Part shown: piece after piece, positions 1-8,041 of the stretch
Numbering within the stretch: the first letter of the stretch is position 1
Layout: every line of letters begins with the position of its first letter
Assembly: GCA_009694735.1 (NCBI GenBank)
Contig: SHUG01000009.1
Location: 1 to 39,898, forward strand
Reading direction: 5' to 3'
DNA: 39,898 nt
From: Acidobacteriota bacterium
GTDB taxonomy: Bacteria > Acidobacteriota > Vicinamibacteria > Vicinamibacterales > UBA2999
Translations under genes and position numbers: made by a program
Notes under the pieces: generated by a model
What the model was told of the DNA's origin: nothing
Seen by the model: only the letters and a program-made list of their open reading frames with translations
Database searches by the model: none

Positions 1-99
1 CTGGTGTGGAAGCCGTCGATTCTGGATCGCTACTACTCGACGGAATTGCTGAAGTCGGACCAGGCCAAACGATCGCTCGTAATGCCGGATTTGGTCCGG
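1..99. other. Window edge, no gene recognised
   Basis: Non-coding sequence downstream of the minus-strand molybdoenzyme operon. A plus-strand reading frame runs through it into the next gene, but it is antisense to that gene for most of its length and resembles no protein I know. I see no clear terminator hairpin. Confidence 0.4.
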
Positions 100-555
100 C
101 TAACCAACTTCGCCGAGGCGTCGGAAGCCCTTGAGAATCTCGTCGACGACGAACACGTCGGTGAGGAGCGCACGCACGTGAATGGAGGCATTCACGTTGT
201 CGACCATCTGGGAGCTGATGCCGGTCTGTCCCAGCAGCAGGCGCAGGGCCGCCTGGGTCGCCGCCGCGTCGCGTGACAGGACTTCGAGGAAACTGTCGAG
301 AGCGTCTTGCGGGCCCACGCCTAAGGCCTGTGCGCAGTCACGATAGGCACCAGACAGGCCGGTGAGCGCATCGGCAAAGCGTGTCAGGTGATCGCGGAGC
401 TGCCCGCTATTGGCAGCCCCTTGATCGGTGTGCAGACCCTGAGCCGCGTAGCCCAGCATCAGTTCGTAGCCACCCTCGATGGCTTCCGCGCGTCGAGCGA
501 GTTCTTCCCGTGCCGCCTCGGGCGACATTTTTCCAGTGGCCGCCTCAGCCGACAT
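100..555 (-). CDS. Hypothetical protein, last gene of the molybdoenzyme operon
   Basis: A 151-residue protein that I do not recognise. It is Ala/Leu/Asp/Glu-rich and looks almost entirely alpha-helical, with no Cys pair, no signal peptide and no convincing membrane segment. Its ATG lies inside the 3' end of the cytochrome b gene (11 bp overlap), which points to translational coupling and expression with the oxidoreductase. By position it could be an assembly or maturation chaperone, since Tat-exported molybdoenzymes often have a small helical chaperone encoded at the operon end (TorD, NarJ, FdhE types). I see no motif tying it to any of those families, so this role is inference only. It is clearly a coding frame because the opposite frames are shadows. 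Confidence 0.75.
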   Translation of the reverse strand: MSAEAATGKMSPEAAREELARRAEAIEGGYELMLGYAAQGLHTDQGAANSGQLRDHLTRFADALTGLSGAYRDCAQALGVGPQDALDSFLEVLSRDAAATQAALRLLLGQTGISSQMVDNVNASIHVRALLTDVFVVDEILKGFRRLGEVG

Positions 556-1387
556 TGCTACCGGACTTGCTCTCGGCGACCCAGCGATCCGGATCGTGGT
601 GTTCGAGGTATTGGCGACGCGTAATGGTGCCGAAGATCATCGACTTGGTGACCCACAGCTTCTCTGGGCGCAGCGCAAAGTAGATGTGAGCGATGACGAG
701 GCCGACAAAACCGACGCCCATCAACCCGTGCACGACGTAGGTAATGCCCCACGTCGAGTCGGTCAGCATGTACGGATTGCGCTCGACCAGGCCGGTGCGC
801 ACGCGCCACATCATCAGAATGCCGGTGACGATTACCGACAGACCGGCGACGACGACAGCCAGATGGTACAGGCGGTTGCCGAGTGGGTACTTGCCCGGCT
901 TGGGACCCGGCGCGTCAATGCCCACTTCTCGCATCATCTCGGCCTTGAACTCCGGGATGTCTTTCGGTCCCACCCAGATTGACCAGAAATCCAGGACGAA
1001 CGTGGCGTGCACGATGTGGAACATGATCGAGGCGGTGAGCAGGATGCCCGCCATCCAGTGCCACTGCACCCACGCGAACTGCACGCCGACGATCGGCAGG
1101 AAGGCCGTGAGCAGCAACGTCAGCATGCTGAACGCCATCACCCAGTGGAACATCCGCGCCACGAAGCCGTGCCGCAGGACGTTCGCCGGGAGGCCCTTAC
1201 GGTCGGCCTCCATGCGGTCCACTTCCGACGAATCGCGTTTGTGGTGCTGCGAGAACAGCATGTAGCCGCCGTGCGCCACCAGAAACAACAGCCCGCCAAT
1301 GAGCGACGCCCAGAACAGGTCCCACGAGATGTGGGTGAGGACCGAGTCTCCCCACGGGCTGCGCGCCCAACTTACGAGGTTGCCCAT
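545..1387 (-). CDS. Cytochrome b subunit, formate dehydrogenase gamma (FdnI)-like
   Basis: A 280-residue integral membrane protein of the diheme cytochrome b561/FdnI family. Hydrophobic segments lie at about 22-45, 80-100, 110-130, 175-196 and 208-228. Candidate haem-ligand histidines sit in or beside them: RHGF (H73), FHW (H81), QWHW (H110), H124/H127, YHLA (H175), VVHG (H210) and AHIY (H224). The segments YPLGNRLYHL and AHIYFALRPEK resemble the FdnI signature region. In this family the protein passes electrons from a periplasmic partner to the quinone pool. Here it follows the three catalytic subunits in one operon and overlaps the FAD-subunit gene by 16 bp, so it is the likely membrane anchor and electron acceptor for the molybdoenzyme. 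Family assignment is firm; pairing with this enzyme is inferred from the operon. Confidence 0.87.
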   Translation of the reverse strand: MGNLVSWARSPWGDSVLTHISWDLFWASLIGGLLFLVAHGGYMLFSQHHKRDSSEVDRMEADRKGLPANVLRHGFVARMFHWVMAFSMLTLLLTAFLPIVGVQFAWVQWHWMAGILLTASIMFHIVHATFVLDFWSIWVGPKDIPEFKAEMMREVGIDAPGPKPGKYPLGNRLYHLAVVVAGLSVIVTGILMMWRVRTGLVERNPYMLTDSTWGITYVVHGLMGVGFVGLVIAHIYFALRPEKLWVTKSMIFGTITRRQYLEHHDPDRWVAESKSGSNVG

Positions 1388-2385
1388 TCAGCCTCTCCAC
1401 GAATGGCGCGCTTCACTAACGCCTTGACCAGCGGGATCTTGTAGGCGTTGTGACGCAGCGGCACCGCGCCCTGCACGGCGAGGTCGGCAGCCATCTCGGC
1501 CGTCGCCTTGTCGCGCGGCCGGCCCTTGATGGCGGCCTCGACCGCGTCGAGCCGGTACGGCTCAGCGGCGACGCCGTTCACCACCATGCGCGCATCACTA
1601 ATCGTGGCGCCCGACATGTTGAGTGAAGCGGCGATGTTGACGAGCGCGAAGTCCCACACCATGCGGTCGCGCACCTTCTCGAAGTAGTGCGCCTTGCCGG
1701 CCCAGGTGGCCGGAATGCGAATGGCCGTCAGCAGGTCGCCCGGCTGCAGCACGGTGAGCCTGGTGATGTCGATGCCGGGGCCAATGAAGAACTCACGGGC
1801 CGGCACGACGCGCTCCGCTGAGCCGCGCTTGATCACGAATTCCGCGTCGAGCGCGACCAGCGCCGGCGCGGTGTCGGACGGGTTCACCGCCACGCAGCGA
1901 TCGGCATTGAAGATCGCATGTTCGCGGTTCACGGCCGTCGGCGTATCGGCGTAGCAGATGTTGCCGCCCGCGCGATAGCACGGCCAGCCCGCGCGGTAAT
2001 ACCAGCAGCGCGCGTCTTGCGAGATGTTGCCGCCGACGGTGCCCTGGTTGCGAATCTGCGGCGACGCGACAATCAACGCCGCTTCGGCCAGAAGCGGAAA
2101 GCGCTCCTTCACCAGCGGGTTGTTCGCGACCGTCGTCAGCGTGGTCGTGGCGCCAATTTCAAGTCCGCCCGCGGCGTCCTTGATTCCGCGCAGCTCGTCG
2201 ACCATGCCGAGGTCAACGACCACTTTCGGCTTCTTGATGCGATCTTTCAGCCAGTCGAAAGTATCCATCCCGCCGGCCATGACCCAGGCATCAGCGCCAT
2301 GGCGGTCGAGAATACCGAGAGCGTCGCCGACGCTCGCGGGTTGGAAGAGCTCGAATGCCGACATTGCATCGCGAATTGGTGGCAT
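1372..2385 (-). CDS. Xanthine dehydrogenase-family FAD-binding subunit with extra Cys cluster
   Basis: A 337-residue CoxM/XdhB/PaoB-type FAD subunit that carries electrons between the 2Fe-2S subunit and the acceptor. FAD-binding motifs are visible as VMAGGMDTFDWL near residue 35 and TVGGNIS near 116-122. Just after the second motif are four cysteines at about C127, C136, C144 and C164 (spacing CX8CX7CX19C). PaoB and 4-hydroxybenzoyl-CoA reductase HcrB carry a 4Fe-4S cluster in an equivalent insertion, so a 4Fe-4S cluster is likely here too. The second methionine (MSAFELFQPAS, residue 8) matches the usual family N-terminus and may be the true start. The 3' end overlaps the cytochrome b gene by 16 bp, and the molybdopterin gene lies 14 bp upstream. 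Confidence 0.93.
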   Translation of the reverse strand: MPPIRDAMSAFELFQPASVGDALGILDRHGADAWVMAGGMDTFDWLKDRIKKPKVVVDLGMVDELRGIKDAAGGLEIGATTTLTTVANNPLVKERFPLLAEAALIVASPQIRNQGTVGGNISQDARCWYYRAGWPCYRAGGNICYADTPTAVNREHAIFNADRCVAVNPSDTAPALVALDAEFVIKRGSAERVVPAREFFIGPGIDITRLTVLQPGDLLTAIRIPATWAGKAHYFEKVRDRMVWDFALVNIAASLNMSGATISDARMVVNGVAAEPYRLDAVEAAIKGRPRDKATAEMAADLAVQGAVPLRHNAYKIPLVKALVKRAIRGEAEWATS

Positions 2386-2399
2386 TGTTCAGTTCTCCC

Positions 2400-5090
2400 C
2401 TAAATAAACGCCGTCAGCGGCTCGTAAGCCGGTTTGCCGCCATTGGCAAGTGCTTCCATGATGTGTTCAGGCTGCACCGGTGTGCGGCGGATGATGCCGT
2501 CGCCAATCGCGTCGGCCAGCGCGTTCAGTACCGCGCCCGCGGCGGCGCCCACCGACGGCTCGCCGATGCCCTTGGCACCGATCGGATTGGTCGGGTCCGG
2601 CAATTCGACGGCCGCCCACTTGAGCGTGTGCGGAATGTCGAGAATCGTCGGTGGCTTGTTGTGATGCAGCCGCGTCGACAGGCCCGCGCCGTAGTGCGGG
2701 TCGTAGACCAGCTTCTGGCTGCGCACGTGGCCGATGCCCTGGATGCCGCCGCCGTGAATCTGGCCGCCGAGGCTGTTCGGATGGATCACCGTGCCGACGT
2801 CGGCAACGCCCACGTACTCGAGGATGCGCCAGACGCCGGTTTCGACGTCGACTTCAACTTCCGCGAAGCCCGACATGAAGCCGTAGGTCTGACCGTCACG
2901 TGGCAGGTTGTCGCGGGCCACGCCCATCAGCCCGCGGCCCTTGTGCGCGGCCGCGGCGGCCTTGGTCATGGCGTTGAGTTCCTTCGGCACTTCCGTGCCG
3001 TCGTAGATCCCGCCCAGCGCAATCGCGCGCTCAGCCGCCTTCGCCCACGTCAACCGCAGACCGCCACCCTTGCGAATGACGCCCTGCGCGTTGGTGTCGT
3101 ACTGTTCCGGCGTGCCGCCGAAGTCCTTCGCGGCAATCTCGGTCAGCTTCTTCTTCAGATCCATGCCCGTCGCGTAGTTCGCGCGGGTGTGCGCGTACGT
3201 CGTCTGGCTGCCGGCCTGGATCGAACTCCACGGCAGGCCCTTCGCGGTGTTGCCCCAGACCACTTCGCAGTTTTCCCACGGCACGTTGGCGATCTCAGCG
3301 ATCACGCGCGCAGTGTCGACCACCGAGTGCGTGCCGAGATTGCCGATGCCCTGGTGAATTTCGAGCTTGCCGTCGGGACGCAAGACGCACAGGCCGTCCA
3401 CGCCGATCGATCCGGCGGTATAGGCGCCGGTCGCCACGCCAATGCCGCGGACCTTGCTGCCGGTGCGCTTGCCGCTGTTGGCCTTGCGCGCTTCCCAGCC
3501 GAAGATCTCGGCGCCCTTGTCGAGGCACTCCTTGACGAAGCAGCTCGTGACCTTGTTACGCGGCCGGCCGGGCGGCGTGTTGGGCGGATTCAACCCGAAC
3601 TGCGCCGTCCCTTCCGGTGCGTTCAACCTGCGAATGGCGACCTGATCGATGCCGAGCTTGCGGGCCGCCTCGGCCACGACCGGTTCGAACCATACCGACG
3701 ACTGCAATCCGCCCGGGGCGCGCTGCGACGTACCGGGGGGCGTGTTGGTCGCCACCGACAGGCCGCGGAAGCGCATGTTCGGCGCCTGGAACTGCAGCGT
3801 CGCGAGGTTCGCCGAGGTCGCGTGATCGCCCTGGCGGCGATACGGGCCACTCGCCTCGACGATGAAGGTGTCGACCGCCGTGATGCGGCCGTCCTTCTTG
3901 AAGCCCATCTTGACCCAGCCCTGGTAGCCAGGACGGACGCGGCCAATGTAGGTCTCTTCCGCGCGCGAAATGCGCATCATCACCGGGCGCCCGTTCAGCT
4001 TCTTTGACATCAGGGCCGGAATCGCAATGCTCTGCGAACCCGGAATCTTGCTGCCAAATCCACCACCGGTGTACTCGCTGATGAGCACCAGTTCCTCGGG
4101 CTTGATACCGACCCAGCCCGCGACGGCCGCAACGGTGCGCGCGAGGCTCTGCGTCGAGACGTTGATGTGGCACTTGCCGTTCTGCCAATACGCCATCGCC
4201 GACCGCGATTCGAGCGGCTGGTGCGACGTCGTCTGCTGCTGGCTGTCGCGCTCAACGATCAAGTCGGCTTCCGCGAAGCCCTTCTCGATGTCGCCGTAGG
4301 TCAGCGTTTCGGTGGCCTCGGCATTCACGGGGAACTTGCCCGCGTCGACCATGGCCATGTCGGCCGCGGTCCACTTCACCGTCTTCATGCTGGGGCCGAC
4401 GAACACGTTGCCCTGCGTGCGGCCATCGGGCGATCCGGGGCGCATGCCCTCGAGCGGATCGATCACGAACGGCAGCGCCTCGAATTCCACGACGATGCGG
4501 TCGATGGCTTCGGCGGCGAGCTCTTCGCTGTCGGCGGCAATGGCGAGAATCGGCTCACCCTCGTACACGGGCTCGTCGGTGAGCGCGAATTCGGGTGGCA
4601 TGGGTGGAGGCGTCGGTGCGGCAACCGGCGGGGCCGCACCAGCAGCAGGCGCCGGCGCAGCGGGCGCGCCGCCGCCGCCAGGTGCCGCAGCTTGCGGAGC
4701 AGGTGATCCTGCGGGTGTACCAGGTGGCGTGCCGGCCGGGCGTGCCGCAGCGGCTGCGGCCGGCACCGGTCCTGGAGGCGGCGGAGGCGCCGGCAGATCC
4801 TTGGCCGTCAGAATGCCGTGAACCCCGGGCATGGCGAGAGCGGCCGACGCGTCGATGCTAATTACCCTCGCGTGCGGACGCGGGCTGGGCATCAGCTTGA
4901 TGAAGACCATGCCCTCGGCACGGAAGTCTTCGGCGTACTTCGCCTTGCCGGTGACCTTCGCGACCAGGTCGGGCGTGGTGTAGTTGTGGCCAAGGAGCCT
5001 GAACTCCAATTTCTTGGGCGCCTCTCCGGGCGCCGGCTTCGTCGGCGCTACCGGTATAGCCGGGGCAACCGGCTTCTGCTGTTCAGCCAT
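2400..5090 (-). CDS. Xanthine dehydrogenase/aldehyde oxidoreductase-family molybdopterin subunit
   Basis: An 896-residue catalytic subunit. It begins with a Pro/Ala-rich tail (about 1-25), followed by the alpha/beta hammerhead domain and the large molybdopterin cytosine dinucleotide-binding region. GGGFGSK (342-348) and QRAPGG are typical cofactor-contact motifs. GAKGIGEPS places the conserved catalytic glutamate at E844, so the active site looks intact. Residues about 101-167 form a Pro/Ala/Gly-only insertion with almost no charge inside the hammerhead domain, which makes the protein longer than the usual 730-780 residues. It has no signal peptide of its own. By analogy with PaoABC it would be exported as a folded complex with the Tat-tagged Fe-S subunit encoded 3 bp upstream. 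The substrate cannot be read from sequence; aldehydes, purines and N-heterocycles are all possible. Confidence 0.95.
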   Translation of the reverse strand: MAEQQKPVAPAIPVAPTKPAPGEAPKKLEFRLLGHNYTTPDLVAKVTGKAKYAEDFRAEGMVFIKLMPSPRPHARVISIDASAALAMPGVHGILTAKDLPAPPPPPGPVPAAAAAARPAGTPPGTPAGSPAPQAAAPGGGGAPAAPAPAAGAAPPVAAPTPPPMPPEFALTDEPVYEGEPILAIAADSEELAAEAIDRIVVEFEALPFVIDPLEGMRPGSPDGRTQGNVFVGPSMKTVKWTAADMAMVDAGKFPVNAEATETLTYGDIEKGFAEADLIVERDSQQQTTSHQPLESRSAMAYWQNGKCHINVSTQSLARTVAAVAGWVGIKPEELVLISEYTGGGFGSKIPGSQSIAIPALMSKKLNGRPVMMRISRAEETYIGRVRPGYQGWVKMGFKKDGRITAVDTFIVEASGPYRRQGDHATSANLATLQFQAPNMRFRGLSVATNTPPGTSQRAPGGLQSSVWFEPVVAEAARKLGIDQVAIRRLNAPEGTAQFGLNPPNTPPGRPRNKVTSCFVKECLDKGAEIFGWEARKANSGKRTGSKVRGIGVATGAYTAGSIGVDGLCVLRPDGKLEIHQGIGNLGTHSVVDTARVIAEIANVPWENCEVVWGNTAKGLPWSSIQAGSQTTYAHTRANYATGMDLKKKLTEIAAKDFGGTPEQYDTNAQGVIRKGGGLRLTWAKAAERAIALGGIYDGTEVPKELNAMTKAAAAAHKGRGLMGVARDNLPRDGQTYGFMSGFAEVEVDVETGVWRILEYVGVADVGTVIHPNSLGGQIHGGGIQGIGHVRSQKLVYDPHYGAGLSTRLHHNKPPTILDIPHTLKWAAVELPDPTNPIGAKGIGEPSVGAAAGAVLNALADAIGDGIIRRTPVQPEHIMEALANGGKPAYEPLTAFI

Positions 5091-5093
5091 GGT

Positions 5094-5729
5094 TTACGCC
5101 CCCCTTGACTTGTCGGCCGCAACCATCATGCAGTCGAGAATCTTGTTGTAGTCGGCGCACCGGCACAGGTTGCCGGAAATGCCGTGCGCGAGTTGCGCGC
5201 GTGTCGGCGCGGGATTGGTTTTCAGGAAGCCCACCGTGGCCATCACGAAGCCCGGCATGCAGAAGGCGCACTGGAAGCCCTGGCCCTCGACCACCGCCTG
5301 CTGCACCGGGTGCAACGTGCCATCGGGAGCGGCGAGCCCTTCAATGCTCTGGATTTTTTTGCCGCGCACGCTGTGCGTGAGCACCGAACAGGCATACCGC
5401 GGGACATCGTCCACCAGTACCGTGCAGGCGCCACATTCCGCGCGGTCACACCCCAGCTTGGTGCCGGTGAGACCGAGCTTGTAGCGCAGGGTCATGGCGA
5501 GCGTCTCGTTCTTCAGCACATCGACACGGCGCTGCTGGCCGTTGACGTCGAGCGTGATGAGACGTTCGACCGCACCCGCCATGCCATCGTTCTGGCCCAT
5601 GATCGTGGTGCGGAACAGGTATGCCGACGCAGAGACGGTAGCGCCTGCTGCGATCACACCCTTGATGAAATTACGTCGCGAATGCCCAGGTTGAAGACCC
5701 GGTGCGTCTGCCATGCCGTCTTGACTCAT
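5094..5729 (-). CDS. Tat-exported 2Fe-2S subunit of the molybdoenzyme
   Basis: A 211-residue small subunit from the chosen ATG at 5729. Frames extend up to 5837, but the promoter at 5759-5786 lies inside that extension, and a G-rich ribosome-binding stretch precedes 5738 and 5729, so the long version is unlikely. The N-terminus carries a textbook twin-arginine signal, SRRNFIK (residues 17-23), followed by a hydrophobic stretch. Two 2Fe-2S clusters are marked by C94, C99, C102, C114 (plant-ferredoxin type) and C154, C157, C189, C191 (the GNLCRC helical domain). The protein moves electrons from the molybdenum site to the FAD subunit. As in PaoA, its Tat signal would carry the whole complex to the periplasm. 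It is the first gene of the operon. Confidence 0.93.
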   Translation of the reverse strand: MSQDGMADAPGLQPGHSRRNFIKGVIAAGATVSASAYLFRTTIMGQNDGMAGAVERLITLDVNGQQRRVDVLKNETLAMTLRYKLGLTGTKLGCDRAECGACTVLVDDVPRYACSVLTHSVRGKKIQSIEGLAAPDGTLHPVQQAVVEGQGFQCAFCMPGFVMATVGFLKTNPAPTRAQLAHGISGNLCRCADYNKILDCMMVAADKSRGA

Positions 5730-5758
5730 AGAGCCCATCCCCCCCCGAATAATTGCGC

Positions 5759-5786
5759 ATGATAGCACCAACTGTCGAGTTGTAAA
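5759..5786 (-). promoter_or_regulatory. Sigma70-like promoter of the molybdoenzyme operon
   Basis: Read on the minus strand, TTTACA (5781-5786) and TATCAT (5759-5764) are separated by 16 bp; each matches the consensus at five of six positions. Transcription would begin about 25 nt before the chosen ATG at 5729. A run of eight G residues just upstream of 5738 could serve as the ribosome-binding site. This placement separates the operon from tsaC upstream. Confidence 0.6.
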
Positions 5787-5837
5787 TACGGTGCAGATAG
5801 GTCGGAGATCGACCCTGCACGAGTGTTCAATGCCCAA

Positions 5838-6911
5838 TCAGACCCGCCGGACCCGCCCTTCAGCCGCGCGGGAGAGCCGGTCTTGCACCGCCAACCCCAA
5901 GCCGTCGGTCCCAATCGAGGTCGCCAGAATATGGGTGACGCCGGTTGCATCGAGCGCCCGCAGGGCCGCAAATAGCTCACGGGCCGCCCTGGCAGGATCG
6001 CTCCGGGATCCGTACGGCCGCACTTCCACCCGCCCGGCCGAAGCCAGCCCCGCCAAGTCAGGCGCCAGCGCCAACAAGTCGTCTTCCGGCGCCAGTATGC
6101 CCACACGTGCCCCTTGCGCCGTCAGCGTCCGTGTATCGGCGGCAAGCCGGTGGACCACGCGGTCGACCGCGCCTTCGTACAGGGTCAGCTCCGCCTGCGG
6201 CGCGTAGTGACGCGTGAGTTGGCCGGGCGCGACCTGGGCGACGTGCTCACTACCCTGCTGCGCCACCGCAACGACTTCCGGCACCACCGTTCGGATCTGC
6301 TCGAGCGTGAGTCCGCCCGGGCGCCGCATCACCGGTGGGTCCACGGTGAAGTCGACGATGGTGGATTCGAGTCCGATGTCAGTGGGCCCGCCATCGAGGA
6401 CGATGTCAACGCGGCCGGCCAGATCCGCCAGCACGTGCGCGACCGTCGTCGGACTGGGTCGCGAAAATCGGTTGGCGCTGGGCGCCGCCACCGGTACGCC
6501 GGCCATCTCCAGCAACGCCCGCGCGACCCGGTGCGAGGGCACGCGCAACGCCACACTCGGCAGACCGGCGGTGACGCTGTCGGGCACGGTCAGCTTCTTC
6601 GGCAGAATGATCGTCAGCGGCCCCGCCCAGAACGCGAGGGCGAGCTTGCGCGCGGCCGGCGGCACGTGCGAGGCGCAGAGCGAGAGCTGGCCAATGTGCG
6701 CGAGGTGAACGATCAGCGGATCGGTGGCGGGACGGCCCTTGGCCTCGAAGATTCTGGCGACGGCAGCCGGATCGAGCGCGTTGGCGCCGAGGCCGTAGAC
6801 GGTCTCGGTCGGAAACGCCACCAGCTTGCCGGCGCGCAAGGCTTCGGCCGCTTCGGCGATGACGGCCGGATCAGGATGATCTGGATCGACGCTCAGCACA
6901 CGAGTGGTCAT
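5838..6911 (-). CDS. tsaC: Threonylcarbamoyl-AMP synthase, Sua5 type
   Basis: A 357-residue Sua5/YrdC-family enzyme that makes threonylcarbamoyl-AMP from threonine, bicarbonate and ATP. This is the first step of t6A37 modification of ANN-decoding tRNAs in the cytoplasm. The YrdC domain (about 15-200) shows FPTETVYGLGANA and KGRPATDPLIVH, the nucleotide/threonine pocket. The remaining ~140 residues form the C-terminal Sua5 domain absent from short TsaC proteins. The ATG at 6911 overlaps the stop of the DUF3810 gene (ATGA), so the two are probably co-transcribed. The stop at 5838 abuts the promoter region of the molybdoenzyme operon. Confidence 0.95.
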   Translation of the reverse strand: MTTRVLSVDPDHPDPAVIAEAAEALRAGKLVAFPTETVYGLGANALDPAAVARIFEAKGRPATDPLIVHLAHIGQLSLCASHVPPAARKLALAFWAGPLTIILPKKLTVPDSVTAGLPSVALRVPSHRVARALLEMAGVPVAAPSANRFSRPSPTTVAHVLADLAGRVDIVLDGGPTDIGLESTIVDFTVDPPVMRRPGGLTLEQIRTVVPEVVAVAQQGSEHVAQVAPGQLTRHYAPQAELTLYEGAVDRVVHRLAADTRTLTAQGARVGILAPEDDLLALAPDLAGLASAGRVEVRPYGSRSDPARAARELFAALRALDATGVTHILATSIGTDGLGLAVQDRLSRAAEGRVRRV

Positions 6912-7984
6912 TGGCTTGGCGCTTGCTGGGGACCTGGGACTTTCAACACGTCAGTACCAATGAGCAATTGAATCACCCGACTGTAACTCTGTACGCCCTC
7001 TTCAACGCCTTGCGACTTCAACATCTGGTCGTACGTCGACCACGCGGCCCGTTTCACTGGTTGCACCAATGCCTTAAGACGCTGGCGGATCGCCTCCTGG
7101 TCCCCTTGTGGACCGGCGTCGAGCTTCTGCAAGACCAGCCGCTGCGTGATCGGCTGCAACTGGTTGGCTGACTCGGCCACCAGTTCCAGCCACGCGCTGT
7201 ATTCGGCCGCAGGTCCGGCGCGGAGCGCGGCGAGATAGCCGACAAAGCTCGCATCCGATTCCGGCGCATACCCCGACAAGTGCGCCCACTCATGCGCGAG
7301 CACGATCGGGCGCTCGGGTCCGGTGAGATCCGGATTGAGCAGCGTCTCGAGATAAAACGGCGCCAGCATGCCGCTCACACCTGAGGCACGAAAGAAGGGC
7401 GAGAGCCACGACGTCTTGGGCTGCGCGACGATGGTCGGTCGCGGCCGGCCGAGTTCACGTTCCACCTGGTGCAGCGCGTCGATCAACGCGGGCGGCGAGT
7501 CGTGAACCCCGGGAAAGCCGGCGGCGTGCGCGATCGCGTATGTGCGATTGGCTTCGCGCACCGCGTACTCCGCCAACAAACGAACCGCGCTTGGCGTCAC
7601 CCGCGACGCGTCGTACGGCACCATCGCCTCGAGTGGCGGCCGCGCGTAGTTGAAACCCCACGCGGCCAGAAACCACAGGTAGACGATCGCCGCACCCGTG
7701 AGGGTGGCCAGCAATCCGCGGCCGATCGGCCTGATCGATTTCTCACGGCGGAGGCGTCGGAGCCAGTGGATCCAACCACCAATCAAGATGACAACGACCA
7801 GCGACAGCGTGAGATCGAACAGCGATAGCGTGACGCGATTCGAGAGCGTGGTCAGGTTGGCTTGGACGGCGGGATAGAGACGGCGCGCGTAGTAGTGCTC
7901 GACGGCCGGCGCCGACGGCGGCCGCATCGCAACGATCGCGGCAACACCGATGACGCAGATTTGAAAGACAGATTTCACAGACAC
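6908..7984 (-). CDS. DUF3810 family membrane protein with HEWAH zinc motif
   Basis: A 358-residue protein of the DUF3810 family. Membrane segments are predicted at about 6-20, 52-72 and 90-108. The extracytoplasmic domain contains HEWAH (residues 231-235), a zinc-metallopeptidase-type HExxH motif, followed by acidic residues E242/D244 that may complete the metal site. Peptidase activity is not established for the family to my knowledge. It overlaps tsaC by 4 bp. The GTG start and first dozen codons (MSVKSVFQICV) lie in a sequence that looks like a degenerate continuation of the adjacent dispersed repeat at 7993-8019, so the N-terminal hydrophobic segment may be repeat-derived. No alternative start would keep the first membrane segment. 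Confidence 0.85.
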   Translation of the reverse strand: MSVKSVFQICVIGVAAIVAMRPPSAPAVEHYYARRLYPAVQANLTTLSNRVTLSLFDLTLSLVVVILIGGWIHWLRRLRREKSIRPIGRGLLATLTGAAIVYLWFLAAWGFNYARPPLEAMVPYDASRVTPSAVRLLAEYAVREANRTYAIAHAAGFPGVHDSPPALIDALHQVERELGRPRPTIVAQPKTSWLSPFFRASGVSGMLAPFYLETLLNPDLTGPERPIVLAHEWAHLSGYAPESDASFVGYLAALRAGPAAEYSAWLELVAESANQLQPITQRLVLQKLDAGPQGDQEAIRQRLKALVQPVKRAAWSTYDQMLKSQGVEEGVQSYSRVIQLLIGTDVLKVPGPQQAPSQ

Positions 7985-7992
7985 GTTGGGCC

Positions 7993-8019
7993 GCAGATTA
8001 CGCAGATTACACAGATTCG
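7993..8019. repeat. Short tandem repeat, dispersed-repeat type
   Basis: Two exact copies of the 9-mer GCAGATTAC followed by a third, degenerate unit ending in CAGATT. Related AATCTG-type words continue on the minus strand into the first codons of the neighbouring DUF3810 gene. I recall similar AATCTGCGTAATCTG sequences scattered in several bacterial phyla, but cannot verify that here. Confidence 0.6.
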
Positions 8020-8041
8020 AAAGTCAGGCCATCTGGAATCG

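Noticed and set aside
4-276. Plus-strand frame at the window start
   Set aside because: Mostly antisense to the 151-residue operon gene, with no ribosome-binding site or known relatives by eye.
2355-4007. Long plus-strand reading frame (550 codons) over the molybdopterin gene
   Set aside because: It is antisense to a gene with clear motifs and is His/Arg/Ala-rich without any recognisable domain, typical of shadow frames in GC-rich DNA.
5730-5837. N-terminal extension of the Tat 2Fe-2S protein
   Set aside because: It would bury the twin-arginine signal 36 residues inside the protein, and the likely promoter lies within it.
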